From Chara braunii (Eukaryota > Streptophyta > Charophyceae > Charales > Characeae): 64,000 nucleotides of DNA. The stretch covers positions 163,968-227,967 of the forward strand of contig BFEA01000671.1 in the NCBI GenBank assembly GCA_003427395.1. Reading direction: 5' to 3'. The notes beneath the pieces were generated by a model. That model ran no database searches and was not told where the DNA came from. It was given only the letters and a program-made list of their open reading frames with translations. The position numbers and the translations under genes were made by a program. Within the stretch, counting starts at the first letter, position 1. Each line of letters opens with the position of its first letter. Of the stretch, positions 32,683 to 43,365 are shown one piece after another.

Positions 32683-34883
32683 TGTCGGTACGGCTACCCT
32701 TACAAGGGTATCCGCCCTGGTTTTTGCAAGTGGCAGAAAATAAGTTTGATTTAAAGATTAAGTATACCGCGTGGGGCGCGACAGCACCTGTGGTTTACGT
32801 TGACTGGATAATTGACTAGAGTAGAGAATGTGTGGGCACGCAGATGTGAGGCGCGCATGATCTTTTTTATTCTTGATTGTCGACCAGATTTTTATTTCTG
32901 ATTAAGCTAGGATTAAAAAAATTATGTCTCGGGATTGGTGGGCTTGTCTGTGACTTGTGTGTACGTACAGAGGACGGCATCGACAACAATGCAACTTTGG
33001 GACGTCCTAATTTATCCGCGAGCCGCACAATATCTATTTATATAGGTGTCCGTTAGTACTAGGCTCAACCTTGGACCTAGCACTATTGGTTACAATGTAC
33101 GACTTTCATTCGGGAGATTCAGGGATCGAGACCGAGAAGCAACGATGCATGAATATCAGAATAGTGCAAAGGGACCGAGGGATTGAGGGCCCGACGGGGC
33201 TATCCCCCTTGGTTTTGTTGTCGGCGGGGTCAGAACGAGGCGAGCGGGTTTCTTTTCCCTCGTGTCTTATTCTGACGATTATGAGTTTCTAAATACTTGT
33301 ATCATTTGTTATTGTATTATTATTATTTTGCTCCGGTGCTCCTTGACTTGGACGCAACGCTGGATTGGGATGTCGTCACGGCGATCGGGGACCTCGAACG
33401 GGCGCCTCCTCTGGTTGACTTGCAGATTCTTGTGTGTGCGGGATGCTGGCCGAATTCCTCTATCCTACTCGTCGTTGAAAAAAAGGATCTAGGAGTTCAA
33501 AGTAAATGCGAGCCGGCGGGTGATTAACCCCGAAACGAAAGAAGCCTACGTGGCACGGGCCCTTTGTGGGTGTATTGCCCACCAACCGCGAGTCTGCTGC
33601 TGGAGGATTTGAGAGTGAGCATACCCGCTGGGACCCGAAAGCAGTAGGATTGTGCCTGGGCGGGGCGGCCCAGAGCACCGGGGACGAGTCTGTGACAGTA
33701 CTGTCTGCGCGGTCATGTGAATATTTGCTATTGTCACAAAGGTCTGTACTAGGGCCTACCTAGCCGAGGCTCAAGTTGTGGGCCTAGCAAGAGCGCGCAA
33801 GAGAACGTTGTGGCAAAGACCAACAGCGTTATTGGCGAACGAATCGTTCATCGGATTGAATATTGGGGCGAGAAACTACTTGAACCGCTTAGTAGCCGAT
33901 TTCGTCAGAAGCTGCTCGTAGCGCTGCCAAGACCGGTTGTGCATACCGAGCTGCACTGATTACTGATGGGCGCCGTGTCGACGTTGGGATGAGCAGTGGG
34001 GCCGGGCGGAGCGCTAGGCTGAGATGACGGGTATGGTATGAAGGGAAGAAAGGGAAGAAGTGCGAAGGCAGCAGGCAGGTGAGGGCAGAATGAATCTGAC
34101 CCGGAAATATCGTCGGGTGCCGTTGAAGTGAACGACGAGAGAGGGATGGGTATGGCGGAAGGGATAGCGTCTACCTCCTTCATTCCTTAACGATTTTGAG
34201 TGAGGGAGTAGGCGATATCGGGGTTTTGCCCCAGGCGAGTGTGCTGGTTAGGTTAGTTTTGGTCGTAGGTTAGTAGATATGGAGGTAGAAGGGAAACGTG
34301 TGCGTGAATTTATCGTAAGTGATAGGCACGGTAGGAGTAGGAATCGAGATTTCGATCGACTCTTTATGGAAACGAGTGAGCCAAAGTGTAGGTTAGGGGT
34401 CTTCAACCATTCTGAATCGAATGGGAGAGTCAGTTCGGGCGTTGGGTCAGTAGAATGGGAGTTAGTAGCAGTTATGACCGCTTGAGAATGTCGGGGAGAA
34501 GAAGAAAAGCGAGACATGGCGGATCAACTAACTCACATCTCGCCCATTCATGAGCAGAATCGATCAAGCGGAGGCTCAATCTTGAGGTTCTAAGGCACCA
34601 CGAGGTGGATGGATGAGCCTGATTTGAAGTTTGAACATGATATTAGTCGCTGCCAGTGTAGTGAACTGCGCGGGGCTATCGGAAAAATGCGAATATGGCA
34701 GGGTCGAAAGGCAAGTGATTCACCCGATTCTTGTCGGAATTGAGTGAACTAAAACTGTAGGTTGAGGTTTTTGTGGGCTGCGAGTCGCATGGTGTAGTTG
34801 GATTTGGGGGAGGATTTTTAGTTGTAGAGCTACAAAAAAAAGGGTGTCGCGCGAAACTATCGGGAGTTGCAGAGGGAGGAGCG
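32683..34883 (+). repeat. LTR-B, left part
   Basis: Terminal hairpin at 32683-32722 (ACCCTTACAAGGGT core), then sequence aligning with 24170-26050 of LTR-A. No U6 match was found at the equivalent place. It is G-rich sequence with no credible gene, and ends at the Penelope-like junction. Confidence 0.7.
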
Positions 34884-35060
34884 GAGCAATGAGAAGGATG
34901 CTGAACCAGATGACCCTGTAAAAGGGAAACTGAAGTGGTGTTCACTTCGTGCACTGCGCCGTGCTGCGAACAGAATCCCAAGACTGAAGATTGAAGTTGA
35001 TGGCATGCTATGTGTACTTCTGGAACGAATTCACATTCTGGTGATCCTACTAGCCTGCCT

Positions 35061-36859
35061 CACAAGTGGTTAACGACCTACTGAAATTTCAGAATGAAAG
35101 ATTCTGAAGTCTGTTAGCAGAGGTATGAAATCGTTGAAATGACATGAAGATACTTCAGGTCATTTCAGGATATTCATGTGGTTCGAAAGTCAGATTTTAT
35201 GTTTTTTTTCGTTTTTTTTTTCGACTGTTTTTGTTTTGGTTCAACCGTCAACGTTGTTGTGTGCCACTTCAGATCATTTCAAGAGTTTCAGGAGGGAAAC
35301 CTGAAACCTCTGAAATTACCTGAAGTGCCTGAAGCTTCTGAAAGCGGTTTCAGATCCTCTCATCCAAATTTTTGGATTGGGGCATCTGAAACCGTTTTCA
35401 GATTTTCAGCCACTTCAAGTCATTTTAGGAGTTTCGGGTGGGGAGACCTGAAACCTCTGAAATGACCTGAAGTGGATGAAGCTTCTGAAAGTGGTTTCAG
35501 GTACCCCATCCAAATGCTTGGGTAGGGGGACCTGAAACCGCTTTCAGAATCTTCAACCACTTCATGTTATTTCAGGAGTTTCAGGCAGGGATACCTGAAA
35601 CCTCTGAAATGTCATAAAGTGGTTCTAAAACCGTTTTCAAATTTTCAACCACTTCAAGTCATTTCAGGAGTTTCGGGTGGGGAGACCTGAAACCTCTGAA
35701 ATGATATGAAGTGGTTGAAGCTTCTGAAAGCGGTTTCAGGTCCCCCCGTCCAAATGCTTGGATGATGAGACCTGAAACTGCTTTCAGATTTTCAGCCACT
35801 TCAGATCATTTCAGGAGTTTCAAATTGAGAGACCTGAAACCTCTGAAATAATCTGAAGTGGCTGAAGCTTCTGANNNNNAGAGTGGTTTCAGGTCCCCCC
35901 ATCGAAATGGTTGGATGAGACATCTGAAACCGCTTTCAGATTTTCAGCCACTTCAGATCATTTCAGGAGTTTCACGTGGGGAGACCTGAAACCTCTGAAA
36001 TGATATGAAGTGGTCGAAGCTTCTGAAAGCGGTTTCAGGTCCCCCCGTCCAAGTGCTTGGATGGGGGGACCTGAAACTGTTTTCAGAAGCTTCAACCACT
36101 TCATATCATTTTAGGAGTTTCAGATGGAGAGACCTGAAACCTCTGAAATGATTTGAAGTGGCTGAAGCTTCTGAAAGTGGTTTCCGGTCCCCTTATCCAA
36201 ATGGTTGGATGGGGGCATCTGAAACCTCTTTCATATTTTCAGCCACTTCAGATCATTTTAGGAGTTTCGGTTGGGGAGACCTGAAACCTCTGAAATGATA
36301 TGAAGTGGCTGAAGCTTCTGAAAACAGTTTCAGGTCCCATTGTCCAAATGCTTGGATGGGGGGACATGAAACCGCTTTCAGAAGCTCCAGCCACTTCATA
36401 TTATTTCAGGAGTTTCAGATGGAGAGACCTGAAACCTCTAAAATGATCTGAAGTGGCTGAAGCTTCTGAAGGTGGTTTCAGGTCCCCCCATCCAGATGGT
36501 TGGATGGGGGTTTCTGAAACCGCTTTCAGATTTTCAGCGATTTTATATCATTTCAGGAGTTTCAAGTGGGGAGACCAGAAACCTCTGAAATTATTTGAAG
36601 TCGCAGAAGCTTCTCAAAGAGGTTTCAGGTCCCCTCGTCCAAATGCTTGGATGGGGGGACCTGAAACTGCTTTCATATTTTCAGCCACTTCATATCATTG
36701 CAGGAGTTTCAGATGGAGAAACCTCGAACCTCTAAAATGATCTGAAGTGGCTGACGCTTCTGAAAGTGGTTTCAGGTTCCCCCGTCCAAATGTTTGGATG
36801 GGCATACTATGGGGAGCTGAAAAAGGACCTGAAAATATTACGAGTTGTTAACCTTCTCT
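35061..36859 (-). mobile_element. Foldback Mutator-like element with an array of palindromes
   Basis: The left end CACAAGTGGTTAACGAC and the right end GTTGTTAACCTTCTCT are inverted relatives of the ends of the elements at 42877 and 61424. Flanking 9-mers AGCCTGCCT (35052-35060) and CGCCTGCTT (36860-36868) match at 7 of 9, as expected for an old 9-bp duplication. The interior is about nine units of roughly 180 bp. Each is a long imperfect palindrome whose arms contain GAAGTGGCTGAAGCTTCTGAAAGC-like sequence around a short CATCCAAATGCTTGGATG centre. It has no transposase and five Ns at 35875-35879. Confidence 0.7.
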
Positions 36860-36868
36860 CGCCTGCTT

Positions 36869-37391
36869 TCGATTCTGGCTTAGGCTACCTAGCAACAAAT
36901 GAGAAAAGCTGGTTAATGGACGAAAGTATCTTTATGTGCTCATGTCATTACTTCATAAGGTTGTGTATGTAGGAAAGACCATCAGGTCACTACATGTACG
37001 GTGGACTGGACACTGTAGGGTTACAAAGAGCACTAGTAACAAGAAAGTTTATGCATGGTTGCGTAAGGTCGGTACTGAGCCTTACGTCCCAATTCTGATT
37101 TGGTTTGGGAATGGATCGACGATTGATTTTGTTGAACAAACAGTGATTAACGATTGTAACCCTGACTTAAATGCGCGTGGCACTAAGCGTGGGAAGAATG
37201 CACGAAGAACCCGTGGCCAGAAGAAGCCACACACCCGACGCCAAACACCCTCTCTTATCGAACCCCTGTTTTTTTACTGTCCTGCTGTTAATATTAAACA
37301 CGACCCGGACTTACTCAAGATTTTAAAGCTCATTATGAAACGCAGAGCTAAACAAGGAATAAAAACCACAAATAACGCAGGTGGAAAATAG
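36869..37391 (+). pseudogene. PLE1 GIY-YIG endonuclease domain
   Basis: The open frame from about 36907 encodes KYLYVLMSLLHKVVYVGKT, the GIY-YIG core strand pair, then R-x3-HVRWTGH with the catalytic-type Arg and His. Further on come LIWFGNGSTIDFVEQTVIND, supplying a conserved Glu, and CNPDLNARGTKRGKN. The nuclease would nick target DNA for reverse transcription. It lies upstream of RT, unlike canonical Penelope, where it is C-terminal. The stop at 37389-37391 and a short duplication (AAGTTGAGATT) shift the frame afterwards. PLE2 lacks the first half of this domain. Confidence 0.75.
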
Positions 37392-37821
37392 CTTAAGGCA
37401 TGGCGATTGGTTGGGTTACTCTTTGGGTTTTCCAAAGTTGAGATTCAAAGTTGAGATTGGCGGTGTGAGAATGTTGTTGAAGGATGCGAAGAAAGGCATT
37501 GAGCGTGACAGTGCGATGCGTATTGTTGATGTAATTCGTACAAAGATAAAAACCGACTTACTAAAGCATGAACTCATAACATTACTCAAAGCTCCTTGGA
37601 AGTGTCGGGATTTGTATAAACGGGATTTAAATGAATTAATTGAATTAAATAACGCAGTAAAAACTGTTAATCAGCATCGTGGCAGGCAAATTATTCGCAG
37701 CGTTCTCACGAATGTTTTCAAGAAGAAATTTGGAATTAACCCTCAGGTAAAGGTGACTGTTAACTTACCAATTTGTACTACTATCGATAAAAGGGAGGTT
37801 GAGATTGAAGTAAAGATATAG
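37381..37821 (+). pseudogene. PLE1 segment between GIY-YIG and RT
   Basis: 146 codons, basic and helical (RMLLKDAKKGIERDSAMRIV, KTDLLKHELITLLKAPWKC). It is conserved in PLE2 (43.74-44.16 kb), which argues that it was translated. It ends in TAG and is in frame with 37825-39594. No domain is recognised; by position it may be the N-terminal extension of the RT. Confidence 0.6.
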
Positions 37822-37824
37822 ATT

Positions 37825-39594
37825 GTGGATAACATCCGACCGCAATCATTGGGTAACCTGTATGCGAAGAGAACCAAGACTGTATGGCTCAGAGCTAAAT
37901 CAGTCGGGGATCTGTTGCATAACCACAAGTCGTATGCACGACAATCCAGTTTTTACTGTGTTTGTGCTGACTTTGATTTGCCCAAAATTAACGAGCATGC
38001 TGCGGTGAAACTCAGTGAAGTGGCTGGTGTACATCCGTTCTTGTTTAATGCTAAGAACGTCCCTTTTCCTAGTTCTATAGCAAACCAAAATGTGATTGAT
38101 GTTGCTTGCAATAACGCTCTCGATGGACTGCAAATAATGGGCCTGGTCAGCTCGGAGCTGCGCATTGATTATTTGCGAGTGTCGCGACCTGGTGAAAAAA
38201 TGCAAGAAGGATGCGTTCTGAGCGAATACGTTAAAGACGTGCAAAAAACACTTGATGGCTTGGTTCGATCTCCGCTCGATCGAAACACAAGCGAGACCTG
38301 GCTTGAATGTCCCATATCATATGAGGCAGGCCTGAAGAAGATGTTCTTAAAGAATGAGAACTATGAAACCCTGCTAACTGAAAAGCAAGGTGTTTTGCTC
38401 GCAATGGAAAAAAAATATAAAACCGCAGGGCTTCACCAAATTCGGGGTTGGGATGGCAATGATGACCTGCAACATGCATATATCCTTTCCAAAGAAAAAG
38501 ATAAATGCAAAAAGCGGCCCATCATTCCATCTTATCTCAGTCCATTTAGGGCAGCGTCAGGTTGTATGTCCACTACTCTTAATGAACTGATACGGAAAAT
38601 AAACGAACCGCATTTTAACTAAAGTTTCATGGATGCATTAAAGAATGAGATCGCTAAGATTAACAAAAGACCTGAGGTGAAGAATGAAAAACTTGGTATC
38701 GTCGTCCACATGTACGATATCAAGGAGATGTTCACGCAACTTCCACATGCTGAAATTTTGAAAGTTGTTTCCTGGATTGTTGATTGGTTTTGTGCTAAAT
38801 CGATTAGATGGATCAGGGTTAACCCTCGAAAGAAAGATGCATACTTTGGTAAGTCACACGGGAAAACCGGGTGGAAATTAATCTGATTAAAAACCTTGGT
38901 CACGCTAACCGAATTTCTACTAAACAACATCTACTTTTGCGTAGCCAATATTGTGCTACGTCGGAAGAAGGGAATTCCCACGGGGGGCAGGGTAAGTCCA
39001 CCGTTAGCATGTGTGATGTGCATGTTAGCTAAGAACCAGTTTTTTAGGTCTCTGGATGCGGACCAAAGAATAGTTATGGGAAAAAGATACATTGACGATT
39101 TATTGGTTATTGCACTATTTCGAAAGGATGAGCAGCCTAGAACTGAAAAGGTACTCGATAAGGTGACGCTCTCCTATCCAGAGGGACTAATACTCGAATG
39201 TATGGACTTGGGTAGCGGCGTTTTGGACTTCCTTGAAACCAGTCTGTTGGTATGTGGGGCGAAGACCATGCTGATGTCCCATAAGTTAAAAAACGCGGGG
39301 ACAATATGGGACAACACGCCACTCCAATTTCGGACGTACAAAGACTTTTCTTCATATGGGCCCCGTACGAGCAAATTCGTCATTATTGTGAACGTGATCC
39401 TGCGCATTGCGCAGAACTCAAATACGAATGGACTTACATGCTGTAAGATCCTCACGTTGTGCGAAGAACTTAAAAAGAGCAATTACCCAAGGAAGGTGGT
39501 AATTGCGGGACTGCAATGGATGCAACGTAGGACCAAATCAATCTTCTGGCAAGAAATGCTTGAGGCGGCACGATTCGTCCATTCTGGAAGTTAA
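37825..39594 (+). pseudogene. PLE1 reverse transcriptase, two internal stops
   Basis: One frame interrupted at 38620-38622 and 38884-38886. The RT blocks are KKRPIIPSYLSPFRAASGC (fingers), MYDIKEMFTQLPHAEI (motif A with the catalytic Asp), KKGIPTGGRVSPPLACVM (motif B), GKRYIDDLLVIALF (motif C) and GVLDFLETSLLV. YIDDLLV with a D-I-K-x-MFT-x-LPH motif A fits Penelope-type RTs. About 590 codons in total. Motif residues are intact, so the stops may be recent. PLE2 carries the same protein about 6.4 kb downstream. Confidence 0.8.
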
Positions 39595-40500
39595 TGCATT
39601 AAGGGCCTTTTCAAGTCCGAGTACAGTAAATACAGGGAAACAGGTCATTTACCTGAACGACAAAGACGGCACGTTCTAAGAAGCTTAAAGTTAAATCTAC
39701 AGTGGATGTTTTTTTTCTCTGTTTGAACTCGACATATACCGAGTCAAGACGGACAAAGTAGTAAGATTTTATGAGTCGGTGATGAACACTGAGTAGGATT
39801 CAGTTATTCCGTAAAGTAAGTGTCCTCGGTTCATGACCAAGTACAGGTGAAAGAGAATGGCGCGATTTGTGTTGCGTGAGGTTAAAAAGCCACAGTGGTT
39901 ATTTTCGACCGATCGGATTCGGCCTGCGCCGAGTCGAAAAGAAGTAAGATTTTGATCCTGAGAGGGTGATCTATCTCGAGAAATGCATTCCGATCGCGTG
40001 AACAGCCATGGCCGTGAGTTTATCGGAACCTGGCTTGGAAACAAGCCCAATCCATTTTTTTCGAGGTTACGAATAGACGAGTGCATCGGAACCTGGCGTG
40101 GAAACAAGCCTTATCCATTTCAGGCTATGAAAGGTCGAGTGGTTTGCTGCACAGTAACGCGGCAAGAATATGAATCAGGTTAGATCCCCGTTCTCCTGGC
40201 TTTTAAGTAGTGATATTATTACTATTATGTTTTTTTAAATTGCTTTGAAACTCGTATGGGGATAGAACAATAGGATTCATAGGGTATAAAGTATGAGCTA
40301 TTGCAGTAGTTTCTTACCTCAATCTGAGTGGCGGATGAGTACAAGGGTTGAGAACCCTGGCGGTGTGAGATCAGGGTGATGTCGCAGAGAAGTTGATTTC
40401 GCCATGATAGTAAAACTCATGTCATCTTCTTCATTTTGAGTTCAATTGTTTTCTGATGATCTAGAACCCTAGACTCGACCTTGTCGTGGCTTAACGAGCC
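39595..40500 (+). other. PLE1 3' untranslated region
   Basis: Conserved with the sequence after PLE2 RT (CGAGTACAGT, GGATGTTTTTTTT and ATACCGAGTCAAGACGG blocks). It contains a direct repeat (40022-40057 and 40085-40120, sharing ATCGGAACCTGG and GGAAACAAGCC). PLE2 lost this part by deletion. No gene is visible. Confidence 0.6.
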
Positions 40501-41307
40501 TACGGCGCCGATCTCTCCTCGCTGAATCTTCTTTCACTTTTCTGAAAAGTCACGAGTGTGAAATAGTGCTTATCAGTCGTTTGTTGATTATTCGATTGTT
40601 CGATTGTTCGACTTTCGAGTGTATGAATTTTCGACCTCTTAATAATTCTTATGATTCTTCGATGATTTAAAGACGAGTTTTCAATATTTTCGCTGTAATC
40701 TTGTCATAATTATGTTTCCACTCTTGTCCTTCGGCTCTTGGATATCGCGATACGGTTTCACTATTTTGCTTCTCCTTTCAGTATCTCTTGAATGCATGAC
40801 GGTTTTCTCTCTTTCAAATCCATCCACTGGATGCCGATGATTGTCACTCGTACCTCTCGTGGTGCTGATATGGTATACCGCTCATGAGGCGGATACACCA
40901 CCAATCATTAGTGGAGCCGACCATTCGATTAACTACGGAACACCGTATGACATTTGGCGCCTTCGATCCTATGCCTTCATATCGGCATACCGGTACCAGT
41001 CAGTTCGCTGATCACCGGTAGCGTTACGAAGGAGGGGGCGCAGCGGCTTGTGCGACCAAGACTGCTTGAACCGAACGAGACTGCAAGTTGAAGACGCCTC
41101 TAGGCGAAGATCGGGACAAGAGAAGTTCCGACGCACGGGAACAACGAGGCAACGTGGCGAGCCGGTCGCAAGAGGAGGGTAAACATACAGGGCATGTTGT
41201 TTTGGGCGTGGTGGAGTGAATATCGCTTTACTAGTAGAACCGAAGGGAGTTGGGCCATTGGTTGTAGCCTTGGGTGCGGATTAGCGCTCGGAATAGCACT
41301 GTATCGT
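40501..41307 (+). other. Junction and 5' region of PLE2
   Basis: AT-rich to about 40.8 kb, then GC-richer. The exact PLE1/PLE2 junction cannot be set from the sequence. I looked for a hammerhead ribozyme core (CTGATGA with a later GAAA), as known from some Penelope-like elements, and found none that was convincing. Confidence 0.45.
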
Positions 41308-42837
41308 ATGTCTGGGCGAGGGAGAGGTAAAGCAGGCGGGCGACGGGGCCGCTGGTCTAACTGTGGATGTTATTGGATGGAGGGCAACAGTGTGAATCCT
41401 GGTGGAGGACAACCAGCTGCTACGAATCCAGTCCAGTACAGCGGGAGCAGTCCTGCGACGAACGTATATCCACTGGGTGTGAACCCGACACAGTTCACCA
41501 CCACATTCCAGGCACCAGCTGGAATGTCTGTTATGGGGCCGACTACAGTTCCGAACATGGCGCCTCCAACTCCAGTGCAGTACCAGGCGGTCGCCCCGAC
41601 AGTTAACCCGTGGAGTATGCCACCATGGTAGAACACTGGCCAATGGCCGGTGAATGGGCAGTGGGTGGGACAGCCTCCCAATCTGCAGCCTGTAAGCAAT
41701 CAGCAGCAGAGCAATAAGGCGCACCAACAACCTTCGAGTCAGCAAGCAACAGTTCCACACAGTACAGGGAATGGAAGCAATACCAGGAAGGGCCCAACTG
41801 CGAATGCCTTCCCCGGCCCAGGGAATCGGGCGTACTTCACGAAAGAGTATATGAATATTCTAGAGGACATTAAGTTGAATAAAGTTGTTGAAGACGCCCG
41901 GAAGAAGATCGCCAGTGGGAGACGTGGAGGCTTGCGAAATTGGGGCCTGCCTAATGAAGGCAGCAGATCTGAAGTGCGATCTGCTGACAAGGTGCGGTCT
42001 GCCGATAAGAGTGATGAGATGAAAGCTTGGGTGACGACGACACTTGGCGACTCACTGAAGTTAATCACGGAGAAGCTCCGGAAGGTGGATCACAGAGCTA
42101 AGCTTGCGATAGCTGAGAAGGATGAACTCATCAGGCTGCGCGAGGCGAAGGTTCAGTTAGAGAAAGGAAGTAAAGATTCGGCTAGTAATAAGAAGAGGAA
42201 GAGAGGAGGGGAATGCACCCCAGTAGCCAACTCACCTCGTGTGAACCGTGTGAAGTCCCGCACAGGAACGGGCAACAAGACCAAGTCGCGCTCGAAGAGG
42301 ATCGTGGTATCGTCGGACGAAGAAGATAGCGGTACGGTGAAGCAGAATCTTCAACCAAAGATGGATTCGAGCAGCGAATTGTCGGATATCAAAACAATGT
42401 TAGCAGCCCTCCTGCAACGGATCGGCAACGCGAAAGGGAAGGCACCTGTCATTGCACTGAAGCCTGTAAAAGTTGAAGCATGTAAGGAAGAGGAGGGGGG
42501 CAAAGACGTGGATGTAGTGCAGAACGAACCTCTTGACGAAGAAGAGGAAGAAAATGACGAAGGAGGGTTAGCCGCATACATGAAGATGCGACAAGAATTT
42601 TACAGCTCGTTACATTACACTCACGTACAAGAACTCTACAAGCAAAAGAATATACAGTATTTTCGGAAGGATGCAGGAGCTTGGGAGCTCGCAAGGTTGG
42701 ACCTGCAGGAATACGCCAACCTATTGAAGGAGGAGAAGCCAGTGCATTGTGCTGAATCATTTCGACCCACCACGTCCTTCTCCAATGGGACCAATGAGAA
42801 GGACGCTGGACCAGATGACCCTGTAAAGGGAAACTGA
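41308..42837 (+). pseudogene. PLE2 ORF1, one internal stop
   Basis: A single frame of about 510 codons interrupted by one TAG (41629-41631). The start chosen is MSGRGRGKAGGRRG; an in-frame upstream extension to 41194 lacks character. Order: Arg/Gly-rich N-terminus, Pro/Gln/Asn-rich segment, YFTKEYMNILEDIKLNKV, predicted helical charged region, lysine-rich nuclear-localisation-like clusters (NKKRKRGG, KSRSKR), acidic stretch, then YMKMRQEFYSSLHYTHVQEL and YFRKDAGAWELARLDLQEYANLL. The layout resembles ORF1 or gag-like nucleic-acid-binding proteins. The end (NEKDAGPDDPVKG) is the part that survives at the start of PLE1. No known domain is identified. Confidence 0.65.
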
Positions 42838-42876
42838 AGTGGGGTTCACTTCGTGCACGGGGTGGACTGAACACTG

Positions 42877-43356
42877 AGAGAAGGTTAACAACAGTCGTAT
42901 TTCTCATCACCACTCATCACCACTTCAGGACACCCTTCACCATTTTAGGATGCAGCTTGCCTAAATAGGTGGTTTTCACGGTCTTCGGACCTTTCACCAC
43001 TTCATAACCATTCAAGTCTGAAAATCCTGAATGATCTCGAAGTGGTGAAAGTTCCGAAGACCCTGAAAACCACATGTTCAGGCAGGCTGCATCCTCAAGT
43101 GGTGAAGGTGGTTTTCATGGTCTTCGGATATTTCACCACTTCAAGCTAATTCAGGATTTTCAAACTGCCTAAAACTCTCACTTGACCACTTCAAGACAAC
43201 CTTCACCACTTCAGGATGCAACCTGCCTAAATAGGTGGTTTTCAAGGTCTTCGGACCTTTTACCACTTCATGACCATTCAAGATTTTCAGACTTCCCAAA
43301 ACTCTCACTTCAGAATTTTCATTCCTGAATTTTCAGCTACCCGATAACCGCTTGTG
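42877..43356 (+). mobile_element. 480-bp foldback Mutator-like element in PLE2
   Basis: It is flanked by a perfect 9-bp duplication TGAACACTG (42868-42876 and 43357-43365). Removing the element restores the PLE sequence GTGGACTGAACACTGTAGGG seen at 36991-37021. It begins AGAGAAGGTTAACAAC and ends GATAACCGCTTGTG. Inside is a long palindrome (arms around GTGGTTTTCACGGTCTTCGG and CCGAAGACCCTGAAAACCAC). A homologous copy is at 61424-61894. Confidence 0.85.
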
Positions 43357-43365
43357 TGAACACTG

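Noticed and set aside
35061-36859. Regularly spaced repeats resembling a CRISPR array
   Set aside because: Units are about 180 bp and are themselves palindromes without unique spacers. The context is eukaryotic transposons, and the ends have inverted repeats with 9-bp duplications.
40440-40500. Hammerhead ribozyme in the Penelope-like 3' region (TTCTGATGATCTAG)
   Set aside because: The CTGATGA core and a small stem are present, but the required GAAA and the third stem are missing.
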